From NCBI GenBank assembly GCA_001464125.1, contig LNEP01000011.1, positions 62,001 through 126,000 of the forward strand: 64,000 bases of DNA, read 5' to 3'. The notes under the pieces are model-generated. The model saw only the letters and a program-made list of their open reading frames with translations. It was not told where the DNA came from and did no database searches. Below, piece after piece: positions 36,069 to 44,743 of the stretch; positions within the stretch are counted from its first letter, which is position 1, and each line of letters begins with the position of its first letter. Position numbers and translations under genes: made by a program. The DNA comes from Betaproteobacteria bacterium Ga0077540. Lineage in GTDB: Bacteria > Pseudomonadota > Gammaproteobacteria > Burkholderiales > Methylophilaceae.

Positions 36069-37052
36069 TTGGCACGCAGTAAACCACAGCCAGCGACCGT
36101 AAAAACAACGGTCAAACAGCGCATGAAGCGTGACCCACTCTGGGTTGCGTTCTGGTTGTCGGTGCTGGTGCATGTGGTGATACTGAGTATTAAATTTCAG
36201 CCAGAACTCAAAAAATTCAAAGACCAATTGCCCACTATCGAAGTCATGTTGGTCAACTCTAAAACTAAAGATGCGCCTACCAAGGCAGATGTGCTGGCGC
36301 AGGCTAACTTGGATAGAGGTGGTAACACCGATGCCAATCGCAAGATGAAAACGGCGCTGCCCTCGCCCAACCAAAAGACGCAAGAAGTTAAACTGATACA
36401 ACAGGCCGAGCCCAGTAGTGCCAAAAAATCTAGTCGCTTAAGCGCTGAAGAGCTGCGTGAGCAAAAGCAAGTGCAAGAGCTGGAAAAGCAAGCACAAGCC
36501 TTGATGACGCAAATCGAAGCTTTGCAAAAAGTACAATCGCAGCCCACACAGCAGGCCAGCGCTGCAGACCCTGAGGTGGGTAATCAACCAGCTACTTTAA
36601 AATCGCTGAATACAAGAGATTTAATTGCTTCAGCGAAAGAAATTGATCGACTAGAAGCCTTGATTGCCAAACAGCAAGACGAATATCAAAAACGGCCTAA
36701 ACGTAAATTCATAGGTGCCCGTACGCAAGAATATAAATACGCGATGTATATCGAAGCTTGGCGTCAAAAAGTAGAGCGTATAGGCAATCTCAACTATCCG
36801 GCAGCGGCTAGAAATCAAAAGCTTTATGGACAGTTGCAAATGACGGTCTCGATTAAATCCGATGGCACTTTGGAGGAAATTAAGGTAAACCGCAGTTCAG
36901 GCCATAAAATCTTGGACGAAGCCGCCAAAAAAATCGTGGAGTTATCGGCACCTTTCGCAGAATTTCCTGCCGATATACGACGTGATACCGACATTTTGAG
37001 TGTGACTAGGACTTGGACGTTTACGCAAGAAGACGCTCTTTCCACCGAGTAA
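36069..37052 (+). CDS. TonB-family energy transducer
   Basis: A 327-residue protein with one N-terminal membrane anchor (WVAFWLSVLVHVVILSIKF, about residues 26-44), a long charged and Gln-rich spacer with coiled-coil character (about 120-160, LREQKQVQELEKQAQALMTQ) instead of the usual Pro-rich spacer, and a C-terminal TonB domain (YPAAARNQKLYGQLQMTVSI, then LDEAAKKIV). It transmits inner-membrane energy to outer-membrane receptors. exbB and exbD are not beside it. TTG at 36069 has AAGGG upstream; the Met at 36123 is an alternative start. Confidence 0.82.
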   Translation: MARSKPQPATVKTTVKQRMKRDPLWVAFWLSVLVHVVILSIKFQPELKKFKDQLPTIEVMLVNSKTKDAPTKADVLAQANLDRGGNTDANRKMKTALPSPNQKTQEVKLIQQAEPSSAKKSSRLSAEELREQKQVQELEKQAQALMTQIEALQKVQSQPTQQASAADPEVGNQPATLKSLNTRDLIASAKEIDRLEALIAKQQDEYQKRPKRKFIGARTQEYKYAMYIEAWRQKVERIGNLNYPAAARNQKLYGQLQMTVSIKSDGTLEEIKVNRSSGHKILDEAAKKIVELSAPFAEFPADIRRDTDILSVTRTWTFTQEDALSTE

Positions 37053-37079
37053 TGCTTTTTCTATTGTTTTTATGCGGCG

Positions 37080-37217
37080 TTATTTTCGCTTGTCGTACTT
37101 GTTGTACTGTCTGCGCTCAAATGTCTTGCCCACTAATTTACGTATTGCTTTGCTATCGAAAATTTTTTTAAACTTATCGCTAATATTAGGTAAAAAATGA
37201 CCAATCACTTTAAGCAT
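37080..37217 (-). CDS. Possible small basic protein antisense to the ferredoxin start
   Basis: A 45-residue reading frame on the minus strand in the gap between tonB and the ferredoxin gene, beginning MLKVIGHFLPNISDKFKKIF and ending YNKYDKRK. It is very rich in Lys and Arg, and its composition looks more protein-like than the overlapping plus-strand frame. It has no clear ribosome site and overlaps the first 21 bases of the ferredoxin gene, so it remains doubtful. Confidence 0.25.
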   Translation of the reverse strand: MLKVIGHFLPNISDKFKKIFDSKAIRKLVGKTFERRQYNKYDKRK

Positions 37218-37511
37218 CACGTATTTTTTTGTCTAAACCAACGCGATAACGGCGAAGATTGCTGCATGAAAAAAGGCGCTGAAGCAGCGTTTGACCACAT
37301 GAAGGCCCGCGTTAAAAAGTTAGGTTTAAATGGTGAAGGCAAAGTCAGAATAAATCGCGCTGGTTGCCTAGACCGATGTGGTGAGGGCCCGCTCATGGTG
37401 GTATATCCCGAGGCGGTTTGGTATACCTTTGTCGATAACGAAGACTTGGATGAAATCATCGAAAGCCATTTGGTCAATGGCAAGGTCGTTAAACGCTTAA
37501 TGGTGGATTAG
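37197..37511 (+). CDS. Thioredoxin-fold [2Fe-2S] ferredoxin
   Basis: A 104-residue protein like the small (2Fe-2S) ferredoxins of the NuoE/Shethna branch: HHVFFCLNQRD near the N terminus and RAGCLDRCGEGPLMVVYPE in the second half supply the cysteine ligands, with VWYTFVDNEDLDEIIESHL after. Four cysteines in C-x(n)-C and C-x3-C positions could hold one cluster. The electron partner is unknown. The preceding 144-base gap contains only the doubtful small frame described above. Confidence 0.85.
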   Translation: MTNHFKHHVFFCLNQRDNGEDCCMKKGAEAAFDHMKARVKKLGLNGEGKVRINRAGCLDRCGEGPLMVVYPEAVWYTFVDNEDLDEIIESHLVNGKVVKRLMVD

Positions 37512-37540
37512 CAAGTTTTAAAGCCTTACCAATCAAACAA

Positions 37541-37966
37541 TTAAGACAATGCACATTCCACGTGTGCTTTTACGTTTGCAGTGAGTGTTTTTATTTGTTC
37601 GGCAGTTAATGGCTGTGTAGAGGTGTTGCGCACAGCCTCCCCCCAATGACTATTCGGAAAATGTTTGTCGGTTTCAAAGCGCGGAATCACATGCCAGTGC
37701 ATATGTGGCGTTTTGTTGCCTAAACTAGCCAAATTGATTTTGTCAGGCTGGATTATTTCACGCACAGCCGTCTCTACCGCAAATACTACTTTCATGGTGC
37801 GTGCGCGGTCTTGCGGCGATAAATCGGTCATTTCTTTCACATGTGACAGTAACTCAACCCTGCAGTAGGCTGGATAATCAACATCTTGTAGTAATACCAC
37901 ACGGCAAAAATCATCATGCCACAATATTGGGTGCGGACTGGCTTGGCAAAGTGGGCATGAAGGCAT
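37541..37966 (-). CDS. HIT-family nucleotide-binding protein
   Basis: A 141-residue histidine-triad protein with MHWHVIPRFETDKHFP near residue 95 as the HxHxx catalytic segment and an N-terminal CPLCQASPHP zinc-type pair. The family hydrolyses nucleotide phosphoramidates or dinucleotide polyphosphates. It begins three bases after the nadA stop, so it is probably co-transcribed with nadA. Confidence 0.88.
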   Translation of the reverse strand: MPSCPLCQASPHPILWHDDFCRVVLLQDVDYPAYCRVELLSHVKEMTDLSPQDRARTMKVVFAVETAVREIIQPDKINLASLGNKTPHMHWHVIPRFETDKHFPNSHWGEAVRNTSTQPLTAEQIKTLTANVKAHVECALS

Positions 37967-37968
37967 TG

Positions 37969-39066
37969 CTATGACGCTTGTAGCATTCTATCCAAGGTTA
38001 ATTTCGCCAATTCCGCCTCATGCTTAGGCACTTTGATTTGATTGACTACATTGCCCTCAGCTAAATTCTCTAAACACCACGCCAAGTGTTGCGGGTCAAT
38101 ACGTGCCATGGTCGAGCACTCACACACCACATGGCTCATAAACTGCACATGCTTGCCTTGCGGTTTCATTTGCTCAGCCAAGCGCGTGACCAAATTGAGT
38201 TCAGTCCCTACCAACCACTTGGTATTGGGGGGTGCTTCCGAAACGGTTTTGAGAATATATTCAGTAGAGCCCACGTAATCGGAGTTTAAGCACACTTCAA
38301 ACGGTGCTTCGGGGTGGGAAATCACAAAACCATCTGGATGCAGTTTTTTAAAATGTTCAATGTTTTGTGGACGGAACATTTGGTGGACCGCACAATGGCC
38401 TTTCCATAGCAAGATTTTAGCGTTTTTAATTCGCTCGACTGTTAAGCCGCCCAAAGGCTGGTCAGGATCCCATACTGGCATTTGGTCCAGTGGAATACCC
38501 ATTTTGTGACCACTCCAACGGCCTAAGTTTTGGTCTGGGAAGAACAGTACTTTTTCGCGTTGTTTAAAGCCCCATTCCAGAATTTTTGGGGCATTTGTGC
38601 TGGTGCACACAATGCCACCATGCTCACCACAAAAGGCTTTTAAATCGGCGGCTGAGTTGATATAGGTAATCGGCGTGATTTCTTCATCAAAATTGAGTAC
38701 TTTATTTAACTCACGATAACTACGCTCAACCTTCGCAAGGTTGGCCATGTCCGCCATCGAGCAACCTGCGGCTAAGTCTGGCAGTATCACGATTTGTTCA
38801 GGGCGGCTCAAAATATCAGCCACCTCTGCCATGAAGTGCACACCTAAAAACACAATATATTCGGCATCTAAGCTATCGCAATATTTAGAAAGTTTTAGCG
38901 AGTCACCTGTGTAATCCGCATGACGGTAAACGCTCTCATGCTGGTAGTGATGCCCTAAAATCACCAAACGTTTGCCAAGTTTTTCACGGGCAGCCAAGAT
39001 ACGTGCTTGGCAATCGTCATCTTTGGCAGATTGAAACTTTTCAAATTTGATGGTGGCAGTTTGCAT
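37969..39066 (-). CDS. nadA: Quinolinate synthase NadA
   Basis: A 365-residue [4Fe-4S] enzyme joining iminoaspartate and dihydroxyacetone phosphate to quinolinate in NAD synthesis. Seen: GHHYQHESVYRHADYTGDSL, VFLGVHFMAEVADILSR, LPDLAAGCSMADMA with a cluster Cys, SNAP-like CTSTNAPKILEWG, FFPDQNLGR and HPEAPFEVC, then SHVVCECSTM with another. Length is normal. nadB and nadC are not nearby. Confidence 0.96.
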   Translation of the reverse strand: MQTATIKFEKFQSAKDDDCQARILAAREKLGKRLVILGHHYQHESVYRHADYTGDSLKLSKYCDSLDAEYIVFLGVHFMAEVADILSRPEQIVILPDLAAGCSMADMANLAKVERSYRELNKVLNFDEEITPITYINSAADLKAFCGEHGGIVCTSTNAPKILEWGFKQREKVLFFPDQNLGRWSGHKMGIPLDQMPVWDPDQPLGGLTVERIKNAKILLWKGHCAVHQMFRPQNIEHFKKLHPDGFVISHPEAPFEVCLNSDYVGSTEYILKTVSEAPPNTKWLVGTELNLVTRLAEQMKPQGKHVQFMSHVVCECSTMARIDPQHLAWCLENLAEGNVVNQIKVPKHEAELAKLTLDRMLQAS

Positions 39067-39200
39067 AATTCAACAGTCAAAATAGATAAGCAATATTTTA
39101 CAACTTAATGGAATGGCTTGCTTAAGAAACGTGTTTATTCGAGGATATGCTGGGGTGATGCGATTAGCATTGAATGTGTAAAAGAATTAAAGAAAGACGG

Positions 39201-39647
39201 TTAAAGACGTTGCCCATATTGAGCCCCCAAACGTTTTAGGGCATCCACATTCGTCCATGAAAACACACGCTTCGCAGCCTCACGCCAATCCACCCATTGA
39301 TATTGAGTATGCTCATTGGGCTCAAGGGTCACCGCTAGTGTGTCTGGCAATAATAAGCCAAATAAATGCTCGGTATTTTCGGTAACGCCAGGGGCGTAGC
39401 GGTGGCGCCAATGCGGGTAGATTTCGTACACATTGCTCGCTTGCCAATCTTGAAAGTCATAGGCCAAAGCATCTAATCCCGTTTCTTCTTTCACCTCGCG
39501 GATGGCTGCTTGATAAGGGGTCTCGCCTATTTCGATGCTACCTGTGACTGACTGCCAAAATCCGGGCTTGTCTGCGCGCTCCATCATCAGCACCTGCAAA
39601 TCAGCGGTATGAATAAGCACTAAGGCAGACACGGGAATTTTATGCAT
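39201..39647 (-). CDS. nudB: Dihydroneopterin triphosphate diphosphatase
   Basis: A 148-residue Nudix hydrolase with the box GSIEIGETPYQAAIREVKEE (G-x5-E-x7-RE-x2-EE) complete. SALVLIHTADLQVLMMERAD, GFWQSVTG and the C-terminal TQYQWVDWREAAKRVFSWTN match NudB, the folate-pathway enzyme that removes pyrophosphate from dihydroneopterin triphosphate. It lies 32 bases from ispH and reads the same way. Confidence 0.9.
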   Translation of the reverse strand: MHKIPVSALVLIHTADLQVLMMERADKPGFWQSVTGSIEIGETPYQAAIREVKEETGLDALAYDFQDWQASNVYEIYPHWRHRYAPGVTENTEHLFGLLLPDTLAVTLEPNEHTQYQWVDWREAAKRVFSWTNVDALKRLGAQYGQRL

Positions 39648-39679
39648 GAGACATCTATGGTTGTTTAATAAACTTGTAT

Positions 39680-40684
39680 TTATTTGGATAGGGCTTTGCT
39701 AGGTGCGTTGACCAAATTTTTTGGCAATTGAAACACCACGCTCTCGGTCACACCTTGCAACTCTCTGACCTGACTCGCCCCCATTTGTTGCAATTGGGCG
39801 ATGACTTCTTTTACCAACACCTCTGGCGCAGATGCACCAGCAGACACCCCAATTTTTTGTTTACCTACTAACCATTCTTGTTTTAAAAAGCTGGCATTGT
39901 CCACCATGTAGGCTTCCACCCCTTGGTTTTGCGCCACTTCACGCAAGCGATTGGAGTTTGAACTGTTGGGCGAGCCGACAATAATCACCAAATCACAATC
40001 TTTGGCCATGATTTTCACCGCATCTTGGCGGTTTTGCGTGGCATAACAAATGTCGTCGCTTTTAGGGGCTTGAATGTTCGGAAAGCGCGTCTTAAGCGCA
40101 TTAATCACTTGTGCCGCATCGTCCATGGAGAGTGTGGTTTGCGTCACAAAGGCTAATTTATTGGTATCTTTAACCTGTAGTTTTTCCACATCATCCGGCG
40201 TCTCCACCAAATACATGCCTTGCGCGTTGGGGTCGCCTCCCACCTGTCCCATGGTGCCCTCTACCTCGGGGTGGCCTTTATGCCCAATCATGACAATTTC
40301 TAGGCCTTCTTTACGCATTTTGGCCACTTCAATATGCACTTTGGTGACAAGCGGGCAAGTGGCATCATATGCCGTCAGGCCACGTGCATCAGCCTCAGCA
40401 CGTACGGCTTTAGAAACGCCATGCGCACTGAATATGACGGTGCTACCGGTGGGGATTTTGTCCAAATCATCGACAAAAATCGCGCCTTTATCACGCAGTT
40501 GGTTCACCACAAATTTGTTATGCACCACCTCGTTACGCACGTAAATGGGGGCGCCAAATTTCTCTAGCGCTTGTTCCACAATAATAATGGCACGGTCTAC
40601 CCCAGCGCAAAAGCCGCGTGGGTTGGCTAATACAATGTCGGGTAGTGTTTGATTGGATGGTGAACTCTGATTCGACTGGCTCAT
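39680..40684 (-). CDS. ispH: 4-hydroxy-3-methylbut-2-enyl diphosphate reductase
   Basis: A 334-residue [4Fe-4S] enzyme, last step of the MEP isoprenoid pathway. Cluster cysteines are in [26 protein letters not shown] and [11 protein letters not shown]; substrate motifs are [24 protein letters not shown] and [15 protein letters not shown]. The ATG at 40684 follows GAGAG; an in-frame ATG at 40759 would run into the purU promoter. Divergent from purU. Confidence 0.95.
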   Translation of the reverse strand: MSQSNQSSPSNQTLPDIVLANPRGFCAGVDRAIIIVEQALEKFGAPIYVRNEVVHNKFVVNQLRDKGAIFVDDLDKIPTGSTVIFSAHGVSKAVRAEADARGLTAYDATCPLVTKVHIEVAKMRKEGLEIVMIGHKGHPEVEGTMGQVGGDPNAQGMYLVETPDDVEKLQVKDTNKLAFVTQTTLSMDDAAQVINALKTRFPNIQAPKSDDICYATQNRQDAVKIMAKDCDLVIIVGSPNSSNSNRLREVAQNQGVEAYMVDNASFLKQEWLVGKQKIGVSAGASAPEVLVKEVIAQLQQMGASQVRELQGVTESVVFQLPKNLVNAPSKALSK

Positions 40685-40725
40685 TTGTACTCTCTCGTGA
40701 TTGCTCAGTGTGTGGCCGCATCGGG

Positions 40726-40731
40726 TATAAT
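40726..40731 (+). promoter_or_regulatory. -10 box of purU
   Basis: A perfect TATAAT lies 32 bases before the preferred purU start, in the gap between divergent ispH and purU. A possible -35 TTGCTC at 40701-40706 gives a 19-base spacer, somewhat long. It rules out purU starts upstream of about 40738. Confidence 0.6.
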
Positions 40732-40762
40732 CACACCACTTTATATGATGTGCATGCACGCA

Positions 40763-41641
40763 ATGGCTATGAAAAATACCGCAACACTGTTAATAACCTG
40801 TCCAGATGCAAAAGGCATCGTGGCAGCGATTGCTGATTTTTTGTATCAGCACAATGCAAATATTTTACACGCAGACCAGCATCAGGATGCAGAAAATAAT
40901 CTGTTTTTAATGCGTGTGGAGTGGGATTTAGCGAATTTTAATGTGGATGAAGCTTCGTTCAGCCAAGCATTTTCGCCCATAGCTGCCCGCTTTAACATGA
41001 CTTGGCAACTCAAGTTATCCCAACATAAAACGCGCGTAGCCATAATGGTGTCGCAATATGACCATTGCTTGGCCGATTTACTGCATCGACACAAAAGCGG
41101 TGAACTGGCATGCGAAATTCCACTCGTTATCAGTAATCACCGTGATACCGAAGCGCTGGTGAAGTTTTATGGCATTGATTTTCACTACTTACCAGTGACC
41201 AAAGAAAGCCCGACAACTAAAGCAAACAAGGCTGATGTAGAAGCGGCACAGTTTAAATTGTTTGAACAATACGATATCGATTTAATCGTATTAGCGCGCT
41301 ACATGCAAATTTTGTCGCCCGATTTTGTAGCGCGTTATCCGCAAAAAATCATCAATATTCACCATTCCTTCTTACCTGCGTTTATAGGTGCACGCCCTTA
41401 CCATCGCGCATTTGAACGCGGTGTAAAACTGATTGGTGCGACCAGTCATTACGTGACCGAAGTGCTGGATGAAGGCCCGATTATTGAGCAGGATATTGAC
41501 CGTATCTCGCATCGAGACCAAGTAGAAGATTTGATTCAGAAAGGTCGAGATTTGGAGCGTGTGGTGCTCTCAAAAGCGGTGCGCTGGCATATAGAAAACC
41601 GTATATTGCTTTACGCGAACAAAACGGTGATTTTTGACTAA
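40763..41641 (+). CDS. purU: Formyltetrahydrofolate deformylase
   Basis: A 292-residue enzyme that releases formate from 10-formyl-tetrahydrofolate, balancing one-carbon pools. An N-terminal ACT domain ([37 protein letters not shown]) precedes the formyltransferase fold with catalytic Asn/His/Asp: [40 protein letters not shown] and [18 protein letters not shown]. Starts at 40763 or 40769 are both possible. A strong hairpin terminates it before the convergent lysA. Confidence 0.94.
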   Translation: MAMKNTATLLITCPDAKGIVAAIADFLYQHNANILHADQHQDAENNLFLMRVEWDLANFNVDEASFSQAFSPIAARFNMTWQLKLSQHKTRVAIMVSQYDHCLADLLHRHKSGELACEIPLVISNHRDTEALVKFYGIDFHYLPVTKESPTTKANKADVEAAQFKLFEQYDIDLIVLARYMQILSPDFVARYPQKIINIHHSFLPAFIGARPYHRAFERGVKLIGATSHYVTEVLDEGPIIEQDIDRISHRDQVEDLIQKGRDLERVVLSKAVRWHIENRILLYANKTVIFD

Positions 41642-41654
41642 TCGAATCACTAAA

Positions 41655-41684
41655 CAAAAAAGCGAGCGCTAAGCTCGCTTTTTT
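41655..41684. terminator. Bidirectional terminator between purU and lysA
   Basis: AGCGAGC (41661-41667) and GCTCGCT (41673-41679) pair across five bases with A runs before and T runs after, so the stem extends and a T run appears on either strand. It lies between the convergent 3' ends of purU and lysA. Confidence 0.88.
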
Positions 41685-41696
41685 ATTGTTGGTGTT

Positions 41697-42959
41697 TTAA
41701 GGGAGCAGTTTTTCCAGTGCAAACAGTTGTTCGATGCTTTCCCGCTGGCGAATGAGGTGGAAATTTTCACCGTCGACCATAATCTCGGCAGCGCGGGCAC
41801 GCGTGTTGTAATTGCTGGCCATGCTCATTCCATAAGCGCCAGCAGATTTGACGGCGAGTAAATCGCCCTCTTTGATATTCAATGCACGGTCACGTCCCAA
41901 GAAGTCGCCACTTTCGCATACTGGGCCAACAATTTCGTAATTTGCTTGCGCACCATCGCGTGGCTGCACTGCAACAATATCGTGATACGCATCATACAAC
42001 GCTGGTCGCATGAGATCGTTCATAGCAGCATCGACAATGGCAAAGTTTTTGGGTTTATCCACATCATCCGCATTGCCCATTTTCAGGTATTCCACCTTGG
42101 TCAGCATCACTCCGGCATTACCAACCAGCGCACGGCCTGGCTCAAACAACACTTTTAGATTGCGACCGGCCAGCTTTTGCAATATGGCTTGGGTGTAGTC
42201 GCCAAATGCAGGCGGTGTTTCGTCTGAATAGGTGATGCCAATCCCGCCGCCCACATCAATATGCGTAATATGAATACCTTTGCTTTCTAAGTGGTCAATC
42301 AGGCCAAGTACGCGATCAAGCGCATCCAAAAATGGCGAAAGTTCTGTGATTTGGGAACCAATATGACAATCTACGCCATGAATCGATATGTTTGGCATGT
42401 TGGCGGCTTGCTCGTAAAGTGCAATTGCACTCTCAAAAGCAACGCCAAACTTATTGTTTTTGAGCCCGGTAGAAATATACGGGTGTGTTTTGGCATCTAC
42501 GTTAGGGTTTACCCGTAAAGAAACGGGCGCTACTTTGCCCATGCTGCCTGCGACGGCATTCAACCTGTGCAGTTCGCTTTCAGATTCGATATTGAAACAC
42601 AAAATGCCAGCATTCAAGGCTGTGCGCATTTCTTCATGGCTTTTGCCTACACCTGAAAACACGACTTTTTTTGGATCGCCACCTGCCGCCAACACACGTG
42701 CCAATTCACCACCGGAAACAATGTCAAATCCGGCCCCTAATTTTGCAAACAAATTCAAAATAGCTAAGCTAGGGTTGGCTTTTACAGCAAAGCAAATCAA
42801 ATGATTTGCGTTTGTGAGTCCTGCTTGAAACTGCTTGAATGCATCTGTCAACGCTGCTTTTGAATACACATAACAAGGTGTTTGGTATTGCTCGGCAATG
42901 GTGGTTAATGAAACTTGTTCGGCACAGAGTGTGCCGTTTTTGAATTGAAATGAACTCAC
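41697..42959 (-). CDS. lysA: Diaminopimelate decarboxylase
   Basis: A 420-residue PLP enzyme, last step of lysine synthesis. Seen: YVYSKAALTDAF, FAVKANPSLAIL (PLP lysine), FDIVSGGELARVLAAG, GVDCHIGSQITELSPF, DVGGGIGITY and the C-terminal VCESGDFLGRDR with the catalytic Cys, then GAYGMSMASNYN. It starts 22 bases after the short lptM gene, the arrangement seen widely in beta- and gamma-proteobacteria. Confidence 0.96.
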   Translation of the reverse strand: MSSFQFKNGTLCAEQVSLTTIAEQYQTPCYVYSKAALTDAFKQFQAGLTNANHLICFAVKANPSLAILNLFAKLGAGFDIVSGGELARVLAAGGDPKKVVFSGVGKSHEEMRTALNAGILCFNIESESELHRLNAVAGSMGKVAPVSLRVNPNVDAKTHPYISTGLKNNKFGVAFESAIALYEQAANMPNISIHGVDCHIGSQITELSPFLDALDRVLGLIDHLESKGIHITHIDVGGGIGITYSDETPPAFGDYTQAILQKLAGRNLKVLFEPGRALVGNAGVMLTKVEYLKMGNADDVDKPKNFAIVDAAMNDLMRPALYDAYHDIVAVQPRDGAQANYEIVGPVCESGDFLGRDRALNIKEGDLLAVKSAGAYGMSMASNYNTRARAAEIMVDGENFHLIRQRESIEQLFALEKLLP

Positions 42960-42981
42960 GGTAATGACTTAAAAATAATAG

Positions 42982-43146
42982 TTAGTAACTTGAAGACGGC
43001 GCGGTTGGTGCTGGTTGCGGCGAAACCTCTGGCGTATCTTGCGGATATTGCTGCTCCGGAATGTATAACGGCCCTTTGGTGCCACAGGCGGAAAGCAACA
43101 TCAAGAGTAGTGATAAAAAGGCAGCTTTGGCATAAAAGTTACGCAT
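42982..43146 (-). CDS. lptM: Small outer-membrane lipoprotein LptM (YifL-like)
   Basis: A 54-residue lipoprotein, signal MRNFYAKAAFLSLLLMLLSA with the lipobox Cys21, then CGTKGPLYIPEQQYPQDTP and a Pro/Ser-rich tail. The CGxKGPLY signature identifies LptM (YifL), which helps the LptD-LptE LPS translocon mature by mimicking substrate and guiding disulfide exchange. Placement directly before lysA matches the conserved neighbourhood. It is short enough to be missed by automatic gene callers. Confidence 0.9.
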   Translation of the reverse strand: MRNFYAKAAFLSLLLMLLSACGTKGPLYIPEQQYPQDTPEVSPQPAPTAPSSSY

Positions 43147-43374
43147 AGTGACACACCATGAATCGCATAAGAGTAAGCCGAAATTTTATCATTAATGATT
43201 ATAAATCAGTGATTAATATCAAGAACAGAACCGTTTATATCCCTTAATTTACCGATTGTCGGATGCCAGTAGACTTTCAAACAATGTATTTGGCATGATA
43301 AGAATGTGTAATTGGGGAGTATTAGAATGGTTAAAAGTCCAGTTTTAAAAAGTGGGTTGTTTATAGAGTGCGCT

Positions 43375-43794
43375 ATGCAAAATATACGCAATCAGCAAAA
43401 AGGATTTACTTTACTTGAACTGATGGTGACCTTTGCGATTATTGCCATTCTTGCAACAATCGCTATTCCGGCTTACTCAGAATACGTTAAGCAAGGCAAA
43501 GTGGCTGAGGCCACCTCAACACTTGCTGACCTAAGAATTAGAACTGAGCAGTATTTTCAAGATACCCGTACTTATGTAAATGCACCATGCACACCCGCCC
43601 CTGGTACAACTAAACATTTTGATTTTGTTTGTAATGCGGACGCCACCACCTACACTATTACTGCGACTGGAAAAGCAGATCAGGACTTAAGTGGGTTTGA
43701 ATTCACGATTAACCAAGACAACTTAAAAACCTCGAAATATGAAGGTGCCACAGGTGCCACCTGTTGGATTACCAAAAAAGGTGGAACATGTTAG
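43375..43794 (+). CDS. pilE: Type IV pilin, PilE-like minor pilin
   Basis: A 139-residue prepilin with leader MQNIRNQQKG and a cleavage site before FTLLELMVTFAIIAILATIA, with the conserved Glu5. The mature part has two disulfide-type cysteines, in APCTPAPG and at the C terminus (GGTC). It opens the minor-pilin operon. The ATG at 43375 gives the prepilin leader; an upstream ATG at 43312 would not. The stop overlaps the fimT start. The 228-base gap upstream has no clear sigma-54 box. Confidence 0.92.
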   Translation: MQNIRNQQKGFTLLELMVTFAIIAILATIAIPAYSEYVKQGKVAEATSTLADLRIRTEQYFQDTRTYVNAPCTPAPGTTKHFDFVCNADATTYTITATGKADQDLSGFEFTINQDNLKTSKYEGATGATCWITKKGGTC

Positions 43795-44345
43795 TGGTCA
43801 AGACATACTCGCATGTTCGGGGCTTCAATATGATTGAGCTTGCTGTAGTGATGGGCGTGATAGCTATCGTCACTACAGTTGCGTTTCCAAGCTTTATGTC
43901 CATGATAGGAAATGCCCAAATGCGTGGCGTTGGTGAGTCTTTTAAGAACGGGCTGCAATTGGCACGTGCTGAAGCGGTTACACGCAATCAGCAGGTTAGA
44001 TTCAAACTGAATGCCGACAACTCTTGGGAAGTCGGTTGCGTGACTGTGGTGGGCGATACGGATGGTGATGGCGTAGAAAATTGCCCGTCTATTATCATGC
44101 GTAAAGCAGCAAAAGAAGGCTCTAGCAGTAATATTGCTGTAACTCGGGTAGGGAGTGACAACGTTATTTTTAATGGTTTTGGTAACCGAGCAACCATCGC
44201 TGGGCAACTATCAGAAATTAATATTGATAACACCAGCATGAGTGAGACTACCAAAAGAAAGATTCGCGTGATTCTACCCTTTGGTGGTTCGGTCAGAATG
44301 TGCGAGCCCGCAATTACAGAACCTACAGATCCAAGAAAGTGTTAA
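43788..44345 (+). CDS. fimT: Pseudopilin FimT/GspH-like
   Basis: A 185-residue minor pilin with prepilin site VRGFNMIELAVVMGVIAIVT and a GspH/FimT body (MRGVGESFKNGLQLARAEAV and RNQQVRFKLN). AAGGTGGAAC just before the ATG at 43788 makes a good ribosome site, overlapping the pilE stop codon, so the two genes are coupled. Part of the priming complex that starts pilus assembly. Confidence 0.88.
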   Translation: MLVVKTYSHVRGFNMIELAVVMGVIAIVTTVAFPSFMSMIGNAQMRGVGESFKNGLQLARAEAVTRNQQVRFKLNADNSWEVGCVTVVGDTDGDGVENCPSIIMRKAAKEGSSSNIAVTRVGSDNVIFNGFGNRATIAGQLSEINIDNTSMSETTKRKIRVILPFGGSVRMCEPAITEPTDPRKC

Positions 44346-44351
44346 GTGAGT

Positions 44352-44726
44352 ATGAAAAGAAAACATTTTAAAAGTAAAGAATCTGGCTCAGTGCTGATTG
44401 AAGCGCTGGTATCAGTGCTAATTTTTTCCATGGGAATTTTGGCGCTAGTAGGTTTACAAGGGGCCATGGTTAAAAATAGCTCAGATGCAAAATATCGTTC
44501 GGATGCCAGTTTTATTGCCCAAGAGCGTTTGGGATTGATGTGGACAGACCCCACCAATGTAGCCAACTATGTTGAGGATGAAACCCCTGTCGCCCTATTG
44601 CCCAACGGAAAACGCACCGTCACAGTTGGCCCAAGAAGGTTTGCCACAGTAACGGTAACATGGCAGGCGCCAGGTATGGACCCGCATCAGTATGTGACTT
44701 CCGCTTACATTAGCGCAGCCAATTAA
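44352..44726 (+). CDS. pilV: Type IV pilus minor pilin PilV
   Basis: A 124-residue short minor pilin: KESGSVLIEALVSVLIFSMG is the prepilin site with conserved Glu5, then ILALVGLQGAMVKNSSDAKY, typical of PilV. The ATG at 44352 is taken rather than GTG at 44346. Third gene of the operon. Confidence 0.85.
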   Translation: MKRKHFKSKESGSVLIEALVSVLIFSMGILALVGLQGAMVKNSSDAKYRSDASFIAQERLGLMWTDPTNVANYVEDETPVALLPNGKRTVTVGPRRFATVTVTWQAPGMDPHQYVTSAYISAAN

Positions 44727-44743
44727 ACATAAAGATAAATGCT

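Noticed and set aside
37072-37200. Plus-strand 42-residue frame ending in the ferredoxin start (ATGA overlap)
   Set aside because: It is Leu/Arg-rich without a ribosome site, and the opposite strand in this stretch looks more protein-like.
43200-43374. Sigma-54 promoter before pilE
   Set aside because: TTGGCATGATAAGAATG resembles the -24 element, but the GG-N10-GC spacing fails because AT stands where GC is needed.
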